Shown here: in pieces, positions 28,976 through 40,514 of the stretch
How the letters are laid out: the number at the start of each line of letters is the position of its first letter
How positions within the stretch are numbered: position 1 is the stretch's first letter
Assembly (NCBI GenBank): GCA_002197995.1
Contig: NGZR01000008.1
Location: forward strand, 1,343,153-1,407,152
Length of the DNA: 64,000 nt
Source: Gaeumannomyces sp. JS-464
Lineage: Eukaryota; Ascomycota; Sordariomycetes; Magnaporthales; Magnaporthaceae
Reading direction: 5' to 3'
Notes under the pieces: model-generated
What the model saw: only the letters and a program-made list of their open reading frames with translations
Told to the model about the DNA's origin: nothing
Databases searched by the model: none
Made by a program: the position numbers and the translations under genes

Positions 28976-29715
28976 GAGAGAATCTCAACTTTCCGGGCCT
29001 GCAAATCGACTTTGTAAGCCGCTTTTGGCTGCGAGAGGGTAGCCGGGATACGGAAGATCCCCTACTCCGGGTTACAAATCCAGTAGGCAGTTACAAGGGC
29101 CGTCCTCGAGGGTCCGGCCCCTTTGGTAACGAGGGGCCGGCGCGGCGCCCACGCAGTACCCGCACGGGTATCCGTGCCGGCGCCAGGCGAGACCTCTCGC
29201 AACACGAACGGGGGCCTTCCCTACGGCAGGCTGACGAGGCTGACGAGGCTAACGAGGCGGAAGGGCCAGTGCTTACCCTCGGCACCCCCTGCCCTCAACG
29301 CCGGCCACCCTGTCTTCAACGCCGGCCGCCCTGTCTTTAACGCCGGCCGCCCTGCCCCTACGGTTGGCCGGGAGGGCTTCCGCGCCCTTTCCAGCGCCTG
29401 CGCCGGCATTTGACGAGTTTTTTGATCCTTTTGCGAGTCCTTAGGCACCTCTGTGGCCCTAAATAAACGGCCTCAACGCCGTGCCCTTGCACTTTTCCAT
29501 GTAATTTAGCGGTTCAACACCGCGTTTTTGATCGTTTATTAATAAATTGCTCGTGGCGATAACTTTTATTTGCTTCCCTCCTGTTAATTGAGCCCCTGCC
29601 TGCATTGAAGCCTATGTTCGTTTGTGTGGTGCGCCATAAAAAAGTCCATGCGCACCGATATCGGGGTGGGGGTGCGTGCCAATAGCAAAAAAGGTGTGTT
29701 CCCCGATAAAGCCTC

Positions 29716-30023
29716 TAAAAAATTTTGTGCTGTTGAGCCGCAAATTTGAGCAAAGAAATACAGGCTATGGCGTTGAGGCCGCCTATTTAAAACTACAGCA
29801 CAAAAAAATGACAACGACCAGGATACATTCGAACCATTTGGAAGCCAACGAAATTTCTAAAAAAAAAAAACCCATGCCAAGGCGGTGGTGAACTGTGCAC
29901 AATGGGTGGGTATGGTGTGGAGAAAGCGAAACCGTTACCGGGCTTTTTCGCCCTTTGACATGCTTTCCCTGCCTGTCTTCGTGGCCCGTGACAATCCATC
30001 AAGTCATGTTGAGGCCGGACAAG
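29716..30023. other. Spacer downstream of NDT80-type gene
   Basis: A-rich spacer with a run of 12 A at 29859-29870; no gene seen. Confidence 0.4.
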
Positions 30024-31499
30024 TCATTGACCAGCTCGGCTCCATTGCGGGCCCGGGTGGTACAAGGGCCGGCCATTGTCGTACTCGGGCTTCACCTTGG
30101 AGCGGTGATCCGTCGGGCTGGGGAGCGTGTGGCCGATGCTGCCAACTTGATGATTGCGAGATGAGAGCTGGAACATCTCCACGTTGCGGCCATTCTCATA
30201 AATGGTGTTCGGGTAGTAGTGATACTCCTTCGAGTCGTGCATCGGCTTGTGATCGTCCGCCATAATGGTGTTTACGCCGACCTTTTGCGAGTGGCGGGTG
30301 CTTGATCCGTATCCGCTGCCGCGCGGATCGTACGTCGTAGAGTGCCCAAACGTGGAGCCCATTATGCCTGACCCAGCAGAAGTGAACTCTGGGCCGAGGC
30401 TTTCGTACCCGAGGTTCCCCGACGCGCCTCCAGGGCCGCTGCTGGCGCTCCCCCTCCTTTCCGACTGGTAGTGGCCTGGCGAGCGGCCTCGCACAATCAT
30501 CTTGGCCGACTTTTTGTACCCAACCTTGACCCACTGCGGCGCCCCCGAGCTCTGGCTCCCCGAAACGTCAGCCCAGAGCTCGACCACGAGGTGGTAATAC
30601 TGCTGGGCTGCTCGGCGTTTGCCGTTGTTGGCCGTCGCCTGTTTGAACTGGATTCGTTCAAACGTGTGTTCCGTCGCTGTCGGCGTCTGACCCTGGCTGA
30701 ATTCGTAGCCCGCGCCTCTGAGGGTCCCGTCGACCTGAGGGAACACGTTGAAATGTGGGTGGCCAACCGACTTGGGCGAGAGGCGCACTTTGTCCGGTGC
30801 CGAAACGGGGCCTTTGTCTCTCTTGGGGGTATGTTGGACCAGCTCAATGGTTTCTGTGTCGTTTTCCGACACCATTGCCGAGATGGACATGGCAAAGTCA
30901 GCAACCGTGTAGGTCGTCTGGGTACTCTCCTGAATAAACTGGATCGCGGGTGTGGTTGGCCACGAGTGAGTTGGAGGGCTTAAGGAGAAGGAGCAGACGC
31001 AGGAGAAGTAGTTTCTCCGGTAGCACGTCCACTCGTGATCGGCGAGAAAGAAGCCTTTGTCGATGACGCCCTGAATGTCGAAAGTGATTTTAGTCCCGTT
31101 GGGCGCCGTTCCGTCCACATAGTACAAAGCTCCCTGGGGGACAAGGCTTAGAAGGGGCGGGAGGGTTTGCGGCCCTGATTTGGTGTTGTACTGGTCCATC
31201 CTGTGACTGGATGCGCCAAAGGCGTGGGGGCTCGACGTCGGCGAGGTGATGTGGGACTGTCGGGGGCAGGCGCCAAAGGCCAAGCTTGATCTCTGATCCT
31301 GAGACCTCCTCAGGTTGTCCCAGTAGATGTTTCTTAGACTGAGCGGTTCCGGTACGGGCAGGGCGCTTCGGTGGCCATACATTCCAATTGACGACTGGTG
31401 TTGCGACCTGTGTAAGCTCCAGCCCGCCTGGGGCAGCTTGTCCAAAGGGCGGCGCCAAAATTGCACGAAATACAAGCGTAGCAGTGCCATCTTCATCAT
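30024..31499 (-). CDS. NDT80/PhoG-like transcription factor (VIB-1/XprG type), 491 aa
   Basis: The frame is uninterrupted from ATG 31499. The N-terminal ~120 residues are Ser/Gln-rich and low complexity. The NDT80 DNA-binding domain (p53/Rel-like fold) spans roughly 125-360: 'ALYYVDGTAPNGTKITFDIQ', 'KGFFLADHEWTCYRRNYFSC' and 'CSFSLSPP', later 'IELVQHTPKRDKGP', 'QYYHLVVELWADV' and 'KSAKMIVRGRSPGHYQSER', which is nearly diagnostic of the VIB-1/XprG subgroup. The rest is a Gly/Ser/Tyr-rich tail. Members control extracellular protease genes, nutrient response and heterokaryon-incompatibility cell death in ascomycetes; they act in the nucleus. An upstream exon is possible because the ATG lies in a region with no obvious promoter. 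The gene is isolated among transposons with no RIP-type stops. The family call is confident; the biological role is inferred from relatives. Confidence 0.85.
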   Translation of the reverse strand: MMKMALLRLYFVQFWRRPLDKLPQAGWSLHRSQHQSSIGMYGHRSALPVPEPLSLRNIYWDNLRRSQDQRSSLAFGACPRQSHITSPTSSPHAFGASSHRMDQYNTKSGPQTLPPLLSLVPQGALYYVDGTAPNGTKITFDIQGVIDKGFFLADHEWTCYRRNYFSCVCSFSLSPPTHSWPTTPAIQFIQESTQTTYTVADFAMSISAMVSENDTETIELVQHTPKRDKGPVSAPDKVRLSPKSVGHPHFNVFPQVDGTLRGAGYEFSQGQTPTATEHTFERIQFKQATANNGKRRAAQQYYHLVVELWADVSGSQSSGAPQWVKVGYKKSAKMIVRGRSPGHYQSERRGSASSGPGGASGNLGYESLGPEFTSAGSGIMGSTFGHSTTYDPRGSGYGSSTRHSQKVGVNTIMADDHKPMHDSKEYHYYPNTIYENGRNVEMFQLSSRNHQVGSIGHTLPSPTDHRSKVKPEYDNGRPLYHPGPQWSRAGQ

Positions 31500-33600
31500 G
31501 GCAACTTTGGCAGGGATAGAACTTCAGGGTCCACGACTCATCGTACGGAAAATGCCGGGGCTGTTGGAGAAAAATACGGCAAGGAGGATGCGGAGTCCTG
31601 GCTCACGTACCTTGAAAAGCCGTGGTGTCTTAGTTGAGGATGTTAAGGATGGGCAAGGAGATACAAGGTTCCTTGCGAGACGGGTCCCAAAAGGGGAGGA
31701 TGACGCTGCCTTCCTCGAATGTTAGGAATATTTATGGTTGGATGCGTAGTAACGTGACGCTTTATGTCGACAATTGCGATTTTGACGGGGAGGCAAGGAT
31801 GGAGAAGAGGCTCGACCGAACATCATACTATCCGGCGAAAGGGAACTATTTATCTAATCGTTTTACAATCGATTCCCGTTAAAAGCGGGCGGGTTCAGGC
31901 ATCAGGCATCACACCCGGCGGCAGTGCTGCATAGTGAATGCGTAAAGTGTAATAATCGTAGTTATAAACAAGGGGTAATGATGTACACTATTGGGTGGAA
32001 GAGTAAAATGAATGAAGAGATATGCCTTGGACACCAATGAACCCACAGCCGATTGAACTGGCCGTTAATATAATATGGCACAGCTTTTCCCGGCACAGGG
32101 GACTTCTAACCCGGGAGCGTTGCCCGGGTGGCTTGGAGGCATGGCGCAGCCTTGTCGCTGGCATTCTTGCGCATTGGCATGGGGCTTCGAACAGCCTCAC
32201 GCATGCGGTGGGACCTACCTGTGCGGCCGGGTGGACCCAACCACCGAACGTGCACCGGAAGCAAGAGGGTGGGCAAGGCTGCGACCCCATGGGTGTGGCG
32301 GGTGGCTGGCGTTGCGCCAGGTAAAACTCGCAAAAGGGTATTTGACCTGCCGTCAGCCACTTGGGTCCGCCCTTAACCCTGTCATGTCGACGGGTTGACC
32401 TGCAAGGCCGTCTGGTGGAACGTTGAGTTATCTGGCGATGGCTGTGCCGACATGCGAGGTCGTGTCCTGCGCTGAGATTGTGTCTGCCTCATAGCCGTAT
32501 TTGGAAAGGCTGTGTTCCTGTCAGAGGCACTGGTTCACAGGCTTAGCATTGCCGTCGGCATGGTGTTAGCGCTTGGGCACTGGATTTTATCCTGGATGCA
32601 ATTGATGCTTCCCACAAGTTTCAGCTTAGGAAGCAATGCGTGTTGCCGATACAATTTCAGAATTAGACCTTTAGAAAGCCTACTGGAGGTGGGACAGGCT
32701 GGAGATGGAATGGGCTGGAGATTTAATAACCTGCGAAAAAAAACGACGGGGGAAGGTTTAAGTGCTCGAAGCTTCGGGAAGCCTCAACCGAGGCGAGTGA
32801 TGGCGCTTGGTGGCGCTTGCCTGAAGTCGACCATGTTGGAATCCCAGCAGTTCATGTTGGGCGGCCTATCCCAATTCTTGTATCTTGTCTTGTATCTTGT
32901 CCTGTATCCTTTGTAAACCCATAGGACATGGAACAGAAAAAATGGAACAGGAAAATGGAAGACTAAAGTAGCTAAAAAAAGGGGGGAGAATTCAGCTCAA
33001 AAGATAAAAAAAAAGGCGACCATTTCCCCTACCCAAAGCTTGAGCAGCTCCCGCACCCGATTGCGTTTGCTTGGTCACGGCCATCGAGGAGCGGAACCTG
33101 GGGCTGGTGGCGCAGCTTGTCTTATGGACAACGTGACGTGGCAGCAAGCGGTAAACCCCAAAGTTGCGCAGCCTCGGTTGTCGCCAAAGGTCCACTGATC
33201 TCGTGGACGACCAAAGCTGGCAGGAGAGTGTAGCACAGGATCTGTGGACTCTAGAATGTGACTACGGTTTGGACACAAAACCGGCGACTGCCCCGCCACA
33301 GCCATTATGAAATTTAGACATCTTCAAGTTCGAATACGGCAGTCCTGACCGGGGCTATGGCTTTAGCGCTTGGTGGCGTCGCAGTGGCCGTCCCGGCTCG
33401 ACCATTAGGTTGATACTGGAGGAGGTTGATAACCAGGAGCACCCGCATATACTCAGGAGAGCTGTGATTGCAAGGCTTTGTTGGACAGCCAAAACGGACA
33501 ACAAGTAATACTTTTTCTCAACTAGACTGACTGAGCCTAGTGAACAAGTTAATCCGGAGTGACTGGTAAAGAGATTTTATGGCTTCTTAACTTTTGCCCT
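31500..33600. other. No confident gene
   Basis: Upstream DNA of the NDT80-type gene, then GC-rich stretches whose frames overlap on several strands without domains. A 64-codon plus frame at 33315-33509 ('GYGFSAWWRRSGRPGSTIRL') looks protein-like and may be a decayed gene piece; I do not recognise it. Confidence 0.35.
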
Positions 33601-33689
33601 TTGCTCCTCATTCTCCCCCCTTTACCTCCATCTTTCTCTCCCGCTGTAGCCTTCGAAGAGTGGGGGCCACGCCGCCGACCCCGGTTCGG

Positions 33690-34080
33690 GGTGAGGGGGA
33701 ATTGTGGTATGTCGTCAAACCCTTTATAACGAACGCGTCACGGACGCCATGAGCGTGACGCAGGCGGCCATGTTGGCGCGCATGTTCGCGGCGTACAACG
33801 AGTACTTCAACACCCCACGCGGTAAGCTCGATGATGATGCTGGCGGACCCGGAGTCGATCATGGCGATAAAAATGCACTACCACCACGAGACTGTTTAAG
33901 TACGCGGCACAGATGACGATATTCGAAGACGGCGGCGAAGGCTAAGCCAGGGTCACCTGCGACGGAGTCGCCGCCCATTTTCGGCGTCGTTTTCCATTTT
34001 AGCACCAGTTCGGCATACTACAAAAGTGTTACGACCTTAAGTGGCCAGGAGTGGACGTAACGCGAGCAGAAGCGGGGCTT
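33690..34080 (+). pseudogene. Unrecognised coding-like relic before the chitinase piece
   Basis: A plus frame at 33704-33916 reads 'DAMSVTQAAMLARMFAAYNE', an amphipathic helix-like segment that looks genuinely coding, then breaks down. It may belong to the same ruined locus as the GH18 piece downstream, but I cannot tie it to that family. Confidence 0.25.
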
Positions 34081-34085
34081 AAAAT

Positions 34086-34560
34086 AAGTTGCCTGAGGCA
34101 CGCAAGCGCAGGGTTACGGCCAACTACCTTAAGTTCCTAACGACTATGAACTCCAAGCTGTCCGGCACGGGCCGTACCGTTTCCATCGCCGCCCTTGCCA
34201 GCTTTTGGTACCTTAAGCCGTTCCCGATTAAGCAAATGGCCGAGGTGCTGAAATACATCGTTTATATGACCTACAACCTGCATAGCCAGTGGGACGCCGG
34301 CAGCTAGTACGCCATCGACGGCTGCCCGGCAGGCAATTGCGTTCGCAGCTACGTAAACCTAACCGAAACCACATACACCCTCGCCATAATTACCAAGGCA
34401 AGTGTAAAAACGTTTAAGATTTATATCGGCGAGTCCAGTTACGCGCACCTTTAAGCTTGCCCAACCCGGCTGCCGGGGTCCTATGTGCACTTTCCTGGGC
34501 GACCGCTCAACTCCCCTGCCGCCAAAGGTCGTTGCACTTCAATTCCGATACGATTATCTA
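34086..34560 (+). pseudogene. GH18 class V chitinase (subgroup C-like) relic
   Basis: A plus frame reads 'YLKFLTTMNSKLSGTGRTVS', 'SFWYLKPFPI', 'YIVYMTYNLHSQWD', stop, 'DGCPAGNCVRSYVNLTET', 'IGESSYA', stop, then 'MCTFLGD' in a shifted frame. In GH18 chitinases of the LysM/killer-toxin-like subgroup the same order occurs (barrel strand with YMTYDLHGQWD, NC.R..VN.TET, GESSYG, GP.C.F.G). The enzyme cleaves chitin in cell walls. The start, the catalytic DxxDxDxE strand and the C-terminus are missing, so it is a fragment with at least two stops. Confidence 0.6.
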
Positions 34561-34639
34561 TGGTTTTACCGGGCCCCTCCACACCTTGTTTTGGTCGTAA
34601 TAACAACGTGCCACGTCCGGCGGAAAACCGAGCACCTTT

Positions 34640-35470
34640 TTTTTTTTTTTACACACATCTCTCCCTATTTTTCAAACCAAAACATAGCTTTAAAATGTTA
34701 CTTAATTAATTAATAAAAATGAAAAGGAGCTATATTTTAAATTAGAATTGTTAAGCTTTAAAAGCATAGTTTTTAAAAGTTCAATTTTTTCATTAAGCTT
34801 TTCTATTTAAATTTGAATGTTATGCAAATTATTTTGAAATTTCGATACCTCCATAGTAAGTTTTTCAACCTTCCTATTCCGCCGAGCTTTTGGAACGTGG
34901 GTGTAGCTTAAATCAAACGAGCTAATGTTTGATGTTTTATCGTTCGAATTTACAATAAATCTTGTAAAGCTTCCAGTATTATCTAATGTATTAAAATCCT
35001 CGCCAGCTATGCGTTTAATTAGCTATACGTTATTACTAATTCAAAACAAACAACCTACTTAAAAATTCGTCGTTTTCCTTTATCGCTTTATAGTTATTAT
35101 TAATATTTATTAGCTTTTATTTATTTTTTAATCGACGAAGCTTTTTTACTTTAAACGGAAATCCAAGCATTTTTAATAGCATGCTAAATGTAAGGGCTTA
35201 CAACATAAGCCAATCGAAATCATAAACTTTATATAGCGGTTCAAATCTATATTCCGCATAACAGCAGCTTTTAGCTATCGACAAGCTTCATTATCCACTA
35301 GACAACTTACACGTTTTTACGCGACATTTAAACTTTACCAACCATTATTTCCAAAATGTAAAATAAGATTAATCCGTTTTATTAGTAATTAGATCCAGGT
35401 TTACAGGGCGGCAGGCGACCCACATATATATATATATATATAAATATCTAAAACTAGGCGTCAAAGTTCT
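34640..35470. other. AT-rich decayed region with (AT)n
   Basis: Sharp rise in A+T, with TTAATTAATTAA-type runs, a T18 run near 34638-34655 and an (AT)9-10 microsatellite at 35424-35443. The minus strand between about 34700 and 35050 still shows a coding-like Lys/Asn/Leu coiled tail with scattered stops. The pattern fits a heavily RIP-mutated repeat. Confidence 0.45.
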
Positions 35471-35682
35471 TTCTATTTGGCAATCTTTTATTGCAAAACT
35501 CAAATCTTGGCTAAGGTACCCGGAACGCCAAATTCGATTTTTGGTGCTTCACGTGATACAGCGCGTGCATCCGGGAATACTCCACACCCCGTGGAGCATC
35601 AGGTCTAAAGGTACGCAAATTTAGGAACGCCTATTTGAAAAACAGACAAAAAAGGCACCGGAAAAGGGATAACCCCAAAGAA

Positions 35683-36527
35683 TTAACCACGTCCCAAAGC
35701 CCCCAAACTCCCGTACGCCATGTTCCTAAAAGGCAAAGCAAAAACCGCCTGCCCTAGGTTATTTGCGTTTTTACCACCCTCGCAGGCAAAAAAAACTCCG
35801 CAAATAACGCAAACCAAAATCCAGCAATATTTCCAAGTTGCCCCCGCCACCGCCATTGCAAACCACCATAACACATAATTAAAAAAGGGTTCCAAGAGAA
35901 GGGAGACAAGGAGGGGCAGAAGAAGGCAGTAGAGACTGAGACCATTGAAAGGGAAAACCGTCGACAAGGCACCATGGGGAGTTACAGCCGCCAATGGCGA
36001 CTCCCCGGACCAAAAAGCAGAGACCACACCGCTGACAAAAGCGAGGCAGAACTCAGAAAGGCAACGCAGGACATATAGAAACATGAGAAAGCCGTCGGCT
36101 GAACATAAGCTAGCCGTCGAAGCAGATAGCCCTCACCGCCACACAAAACCTTGTCCAGGAATCGGAATGCAGTCGCGAAACGAGGATCCGAACTCGTGAT
36201 GTCAGCCGGCGGCGTTGTCTCGCGGAGTAATAAAACCCACTGTGAAAGGATTTTCTCGCAGTTGTCGGCGAAAAAGTTGATTGGATCGGAGCCGATGAGA
36301 TTACTGGAAAGGGGGATAGTTTGTATCTTCCGCCGTGTCCTACGACCCTTTCTTGGTTTTGTTAATAAATATTTTGGACGATAGATCGAGCTTCGGCGCT
36401 TTATGTTCTGAGGCAACAACATGTCGCTGCGGAATCCTTGTATCATTTCTGGTGCGTATGTGCGAGAATGGCCTCGTCTGGAGAGCGTGCTATTCCCCCA
36501 ACAATGATTTTTTGCCCTGCGATCCAA
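35683..36527 (-). pseudogene. Unassigned membrane-protein-like frames
   Basis: Two overlapping minus frames (36527-35982 and 36084-35683) together give an N-terminal part with a 'GSDPINFFADNCEKILSQWV' segment followed by a very hydrophobic stretch with four possible membrane segments. The switch of frame near 36080 suggests a decayed gene. No family recognised; the hydrophobic frames could also arise by chance. Confidence 0.25.
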
Positions 36528-37448
36528 GGAGCAAAAGCACTAACACTAAAAAGCATCATGGGAAAAAAAGCTTGATCAGCTTTTCGAAGTCGTGGCCTAT
36601 TATTAAAACAGTACTGGATGCTGCCCGGACCCGGGACCTGGTTTAGGTATTTTGAACGCTTGGATGTGGGCATCCTGAAAGCTGGCTCTGACTTTGGTCG
36701 CCACGGGCCTGGTTTCTGCAACTGCCCTGGACCCTGTAACAAGGTTGCGGAAGCCAGGTTGAATGCGCTTTATGGAAAAAGGAACGACATTTACCAGCAC
36801 GCCCGAACACGCTGCAGCGTCCTGGGGCCACAATTGGCTCTTCGCGGTTGAAGCTTCGCGAATTGACGAAGCAGGAGCCGCCTAGAAAAAAACACCCGTA
36901 GGCAAACTACATGGTAGGACGGACATGGACTGGTGACCAGGACTTTGGTCGCAGTCCCGCATCCGGGTCGCAGGCTTCAAGTCCGAGTGGCCTCCGGTGG
37001 GGCCTGGGCGACGGCAGGTGCGGTGGGTCGGTGGGTCCCGGCCACGGCGGCAGGTGCAGTCGGCCGGTGGGCTATCTTCCCTTCCGGCTGGCCCGCCCTT
37101 TGCTTCCTTCTTTCTGCAACAACAACAACCTTCAACTCTGTTGTTGTTCTGCCCGATCTGCCTCTCGTGCCTTCGGTTTGCGCCTGGTCCTACACAAACG
37201 CCTCGATCCGCTTGCTCGTCTGCGTCCGCGCTAACGTGGTTTGCGTCAATCTACACTCATGCTCTCTTTCCCTGCCCTCCGAGCGCGAGCGCTGTTAAAA
37301 GTCTGCTCAATTCTGCATCTGCAGCTCTTTCTCTCTTTCGATCCTCAGGTGCTCGCCTCCGATCGCGCGCTCATTCGTACGTTCTGCTCGCTCTCGTCCC
37401 CTCCTCCGGCACGATCGTCCCGGGCGTGTAACTAACCTCTCGCAGACC
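36528..37448. other. Upstream region of the 37.4-kb gene
   Basis: A 77-codon plus frame (36618-36851) with a 'CNCPGPCNK' Cys cluster is the only coding-like piece. From about 37080 the plus strand is pyrimidine-rich (CTCTTTCTCTC...), as often seen in fungal promoters just upstream of the start. Confidence 0.35.
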
Positions 37449-38811
37449 ATGTCTGAGCAGCCTTTGTCTTACGAGGCGCGCTGTCGCTACCTCTTCGATC
37501 TTCGCGATAACGAGCGCCAGCACGTCCAGAGTTCCTCGAACGATCCTCGCCAGGTCCAGGGCCGCGAGCGCCATTAGTTCCGGCCCTCCATTCCTCTTCC
37601 TGGCGTGACGCCGGAGTGGCCTCACTCGATTCCTCCGCTGCCTGCCTATCCTGCGGGTGTGCCGCTCGAGCTCGACTCTCTCGATCTTCGGAGCGCGGAC
37701 TCTCGACTGGCTTTGCGCCTTCATGCTGAGCGCGATCGTCAACGTCGGCAAGAGGTGCCCATCACGGTCCGGCCCGACCACTATCAAGATCGGCGTGATT
37801 TCTCTTGCGGCAACTGCTACGTGGCCGACCTTCTGCGCGGTGGACAGCACAACGAGGACGACCTGGTGTGCGCCACTGGCATTGTCGAGTCGAGCCGCTG
37901 CTTCGCGTGCCAGAGCCGTGGTTGGGCCTGTCGCCCTTTGTAAGCAAGCTGTTTCCTTTTCCTGTTTGCTCCAGCTAACATTTGCTAGGCCTCGCCAGTA
38001 TCCCTTCACCTTGGACCCTGGCCTCCTGGAGGCCGCCTGGGCTATGAGTGGTGGTCAAGGAAACGAGCATGTTGCTTTCCTCCGAGAGCGGGCCATCAAC
38101 AACCTCTTCGTCTTCGAGAACATGTGGGGTGTCTCTGTCACCACCCACCCCGATGCTCGCCGTGGTATGCTGTTCTCGGCTTCGGAGGGAGGTCGGTCCT
38201 CTGGGGGTGATGTGACCCTTCGCCCCATGCCGCAAGATACCATCTTCCCTTGGCAGATGGACGGCTTTGGATATCAGCTCCCGTCGCCTCGCGATTTCCT
38301 AGCGGCCACCCGGTACTACAACACCATTGCGGAGGGTGATGACAGCTTCCGGGACCGCCCTCGGACCTACACCCAGTTGCCTACTCGCGAGGAATTGGCT
38401 GATGTCAATCGGCAGCTGGCTGAGTTGTCCCTGCCCACCATTCGACATCGGGCAAGCGTGCTGCTTCCTGCCAACTACGGGGATCTCCTGCTGGAGGCCG
38501 GTGATTTTGATCAGGAGCACGGGCGTCGCGAGATACACATCGTTGGGGAAATTCCCCTTTACTTCGAGGTGGATTCGGAGGATAGTGGTGAGGGGGAGAA
38601 TGAGGATGGTGGCGATGAGGAGGGATTTTCACTCGGATCCCTTGCGTCCACGAGTCTTTGGCCTCAGATCGCTGCTCAAGTCTCTGCCAACCGGGCGAGC
38701 AGCAGTAACGTGGTGCTGCCCCCTATCGCCCTAGATCTGCGGACTCGTCCTGTCGAGGACTCAGAGGAGGAGTCTGAGAGTGAGGTGGCGAGTTCCTCAG
38801 AGGTCGAGTGA
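37449..38811 (+). pseudogene. Two-exon gene of unknown function, Cys-rich module, one TAG
   Basis: ATG 37449 follows a pyrimidine-rich leader. Exon 1 (to 37939) has an in-frame TAG at about codon 42 (CAT TAG TTC; CAG to TAG would explain it). Exon 1 then gives a Cys module 'FSCGNCYVADLL...VCATGI...RCFACQSRGWAC' (CX2C ... C ... CX2C ... C), which could bind zinc. A 49-nt intron (37940-37988, GTAAGC...GCTAAC...TAG) keeps phase into exon 2, which has 'FVFENMWGVSV' and 'VTLRPMPQDTIFPWQMDGFG' and ends in a long acidic tail rich in Asp/Glu/Ser. Total about 437 codons. There is no signal peptide. It could be a nuclear acidic protein. Family unknown to me; the intact intron and second exon suggest recent inactivation, a sequence change or read-through. 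Confidence 0.55.
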
Positions 38812-39123
38812 AGCTGTCAGGATTGTTGGCTGGGCGTGGTGTTTTCTGTTTTACTTCTCGCCCTTCTGCAGGTTCTTTTCCCAGCCTCTGTTTTCGTTCA
38901 GGCTTGGGGTCATTTCGACAATCTCCTCTTCTGGCCCAAAGGCAGGGCCATCCCATTTGCGATGCGTTTTGCGCTTCTTCTTTAGATAGGCATTAACCAG
39001 CTTACGCGCGTTCTCCAAATGCTCTTCTTCCTCTTCCACTCCTTTCCAACTCTAAAAATATCTCGCTTGAGGCTCTCCAGCAGCTCAACCGACGTTGACT
39101 TGAAGCTGCTGAACCAAGCGTAG

Positions 39124-40514
39124 TATGCCGTCAGATGAAGTTATGCAGGGCCGTAACGGCCAACACGATATCAACTTGTGTGCGGATATGGTAGTCGGGC
39201 GCCGTGCCCCTAATGATTTTCCAGCGCCTTTTGAGCTCGCCGAAGGACCTCTCAACCCTCACACGTATTTTTGCATGGTGCAGGTTAAAAAGCTCCTCTG
39301 GGGTCTCCGGCCGGGCAAAGCCCTGTTCCTGTAAGTGATACCTCGTCGCGGCAAAAGGAGTAATTACTCCTTGCCCTAGGCCAAAGCCGGCATCCCCAAG
39401 GTAAAAGTAACCCGGTGGGATCCGAAATCCGCGCGAGAGAGCCTCCCTAAACACTTGGGAGTCGTGTACTGACCCCTCTGTGCCTGCCAGGACGAAAACG
39501 AACCGCCCGCCGTGATCTACGGCCGCCAGGACGTTTTATGCAGTAGGCCCCTTCCGACTCCTCCACGCGACTCCCTTCTCCGCGCTGACTTTGGCATTGA
39601 TCAGGGTCCCGTCAACGGCTCCCAGGCACCCAGCAAAGGCCTCCCGGACCTCCTAACGCCTGCAATCGGGCCAGGAAACGTCGGAAACCCCGGCAACGTT
39701 ACAAACGCGCAATGGAGGTGCATCATGGCTCGCAATACCTCGTGGAAATGCCGGCCTGTTGTATCCGCACTGCGGCCAAAGAGGTGGGCCGCGGCCCGGA
39801 GGGAGACACCCTGCCCACAGATATACAGAAAGCTCGCAACTTTCTCGGGCAAGGAGACGAGTTTAGACCCCGTTAGGCGTGAATTCGTGTTCATCCAGTT
39901 GCAAAGGCTTTGGAAGATGCTTTGGCTGACCCGGAACAGGTCCCGGAAGGCCGAGGCGGCCTCGGGTCTTTGCCAGTATCGGAAAAGGGTGTCACCGGAA
40001 AAGATCGCCGTATGCACGGTTCGTAGGCCTCCGCCCACGCCCCTGGGGGCTCTGGATATACAGGTGGCAACGATTGCCTGCATAAAAAAAAGGAGAAGGT
40101 AGCGAACTTTGCGCCGGTACAGGGCCCGGGAGGTAGACAGGGAAATAGCCATTGGATAGAGCAAAAAAAGGCGAGTTGAACGGTATATTTGGTGTCCCCA
40201 ACAGGTAGAAATTGCGGTTAGAATCGCCGAGTTGTTTACTCCTTACTGCCTCGACTTGATCCGGATCCCCTTCCTTTGTATCCGGCGGCCGGCCTCCAGC
40301 CGGATCAAGGGTCACACGTGGTTTACAGGGGCTGCATTTACGGGTCCCATTGGCCTGTTCAAAATGATACTTCTGGCGGGTCTAGAGCTATATTTATTAG
40401 GCTTTTTACAAGGGCCAGGGAGCCCCTGGCCCGCATCCGCAAACCAGTTTTCCAACGGTTGGCAAAAATAGTATGAGAAACCAAAAAACCCGATTTAGTA
40501 TTGTACAGCCCCTT
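39124..40514 (-). mobile_element. PIF/Harbinger fragment, 3'-truncated
   Basis: The end at 40514 has a diverged Harbinger terminus (AAAATAGTATGAGAAACC... to ...AGTATTGTACAGCCCC), the subterminal GGGCCAGGGAGCCCCTGG block seen in the other copies, and the transposase start; the far end stops just after the 'ALHNFI' codons at about 39131. The Myb gene is absent. The truncation abuts the 37.4-kb gene. Confidence 0.75.
39131..40164 (-). pseudogene. Harbinger transposase, broken copy
   Basis: The N-terminal half (40164 down to about 39610) and the C-terminal half (39454-39131) align with the intact 19.6-kb transposase: 'SRALYRRK', 'YICGQGVSLRAAAHLFGRS', then 'YLGDAGFGLG' (catalytic Asp), 'RVERSFGELKRRWKIIRG' (catalytic Glu) and 'VLAVTALHNFI'. 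The middle with the first Asp is in another frame. The last ~70 residues are missing. Frameshifts near 39610 and 39455. Confidence 0.8.

Larger units (their letters stand above)
26788..29715 (+). mobile_element. MULE (Mutator-like) copy 1, 2928 bp
   Basis: Inverted ends GAGGCTTTATCGGGGAACAC... and ...GTGTTCCCCGATAAAGCCTC, with a flanking octamer TAAAAAAA (26780-26787) against TAAAAAAT (29716-29723), that is 7 of 8. The TIRs continue through TTTTTTGCTATTGGCACGCACCC. Structure, size and 3' region agree with copies 2 and 3. It is inserted 17 bp from the MITE. Confidence 0.85.

Noticed and set aside
30471..30983. Plus-strand 170-codon frame
   Set aside because: Antisense shadow of the NDT80-type gene; no domain.
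37371..38009. Minus-strand 212-codon frame
   Set aside because: Antisense of exon 1 of the 37.4-kb gene; the plus strand has the correct intron and Cys module.
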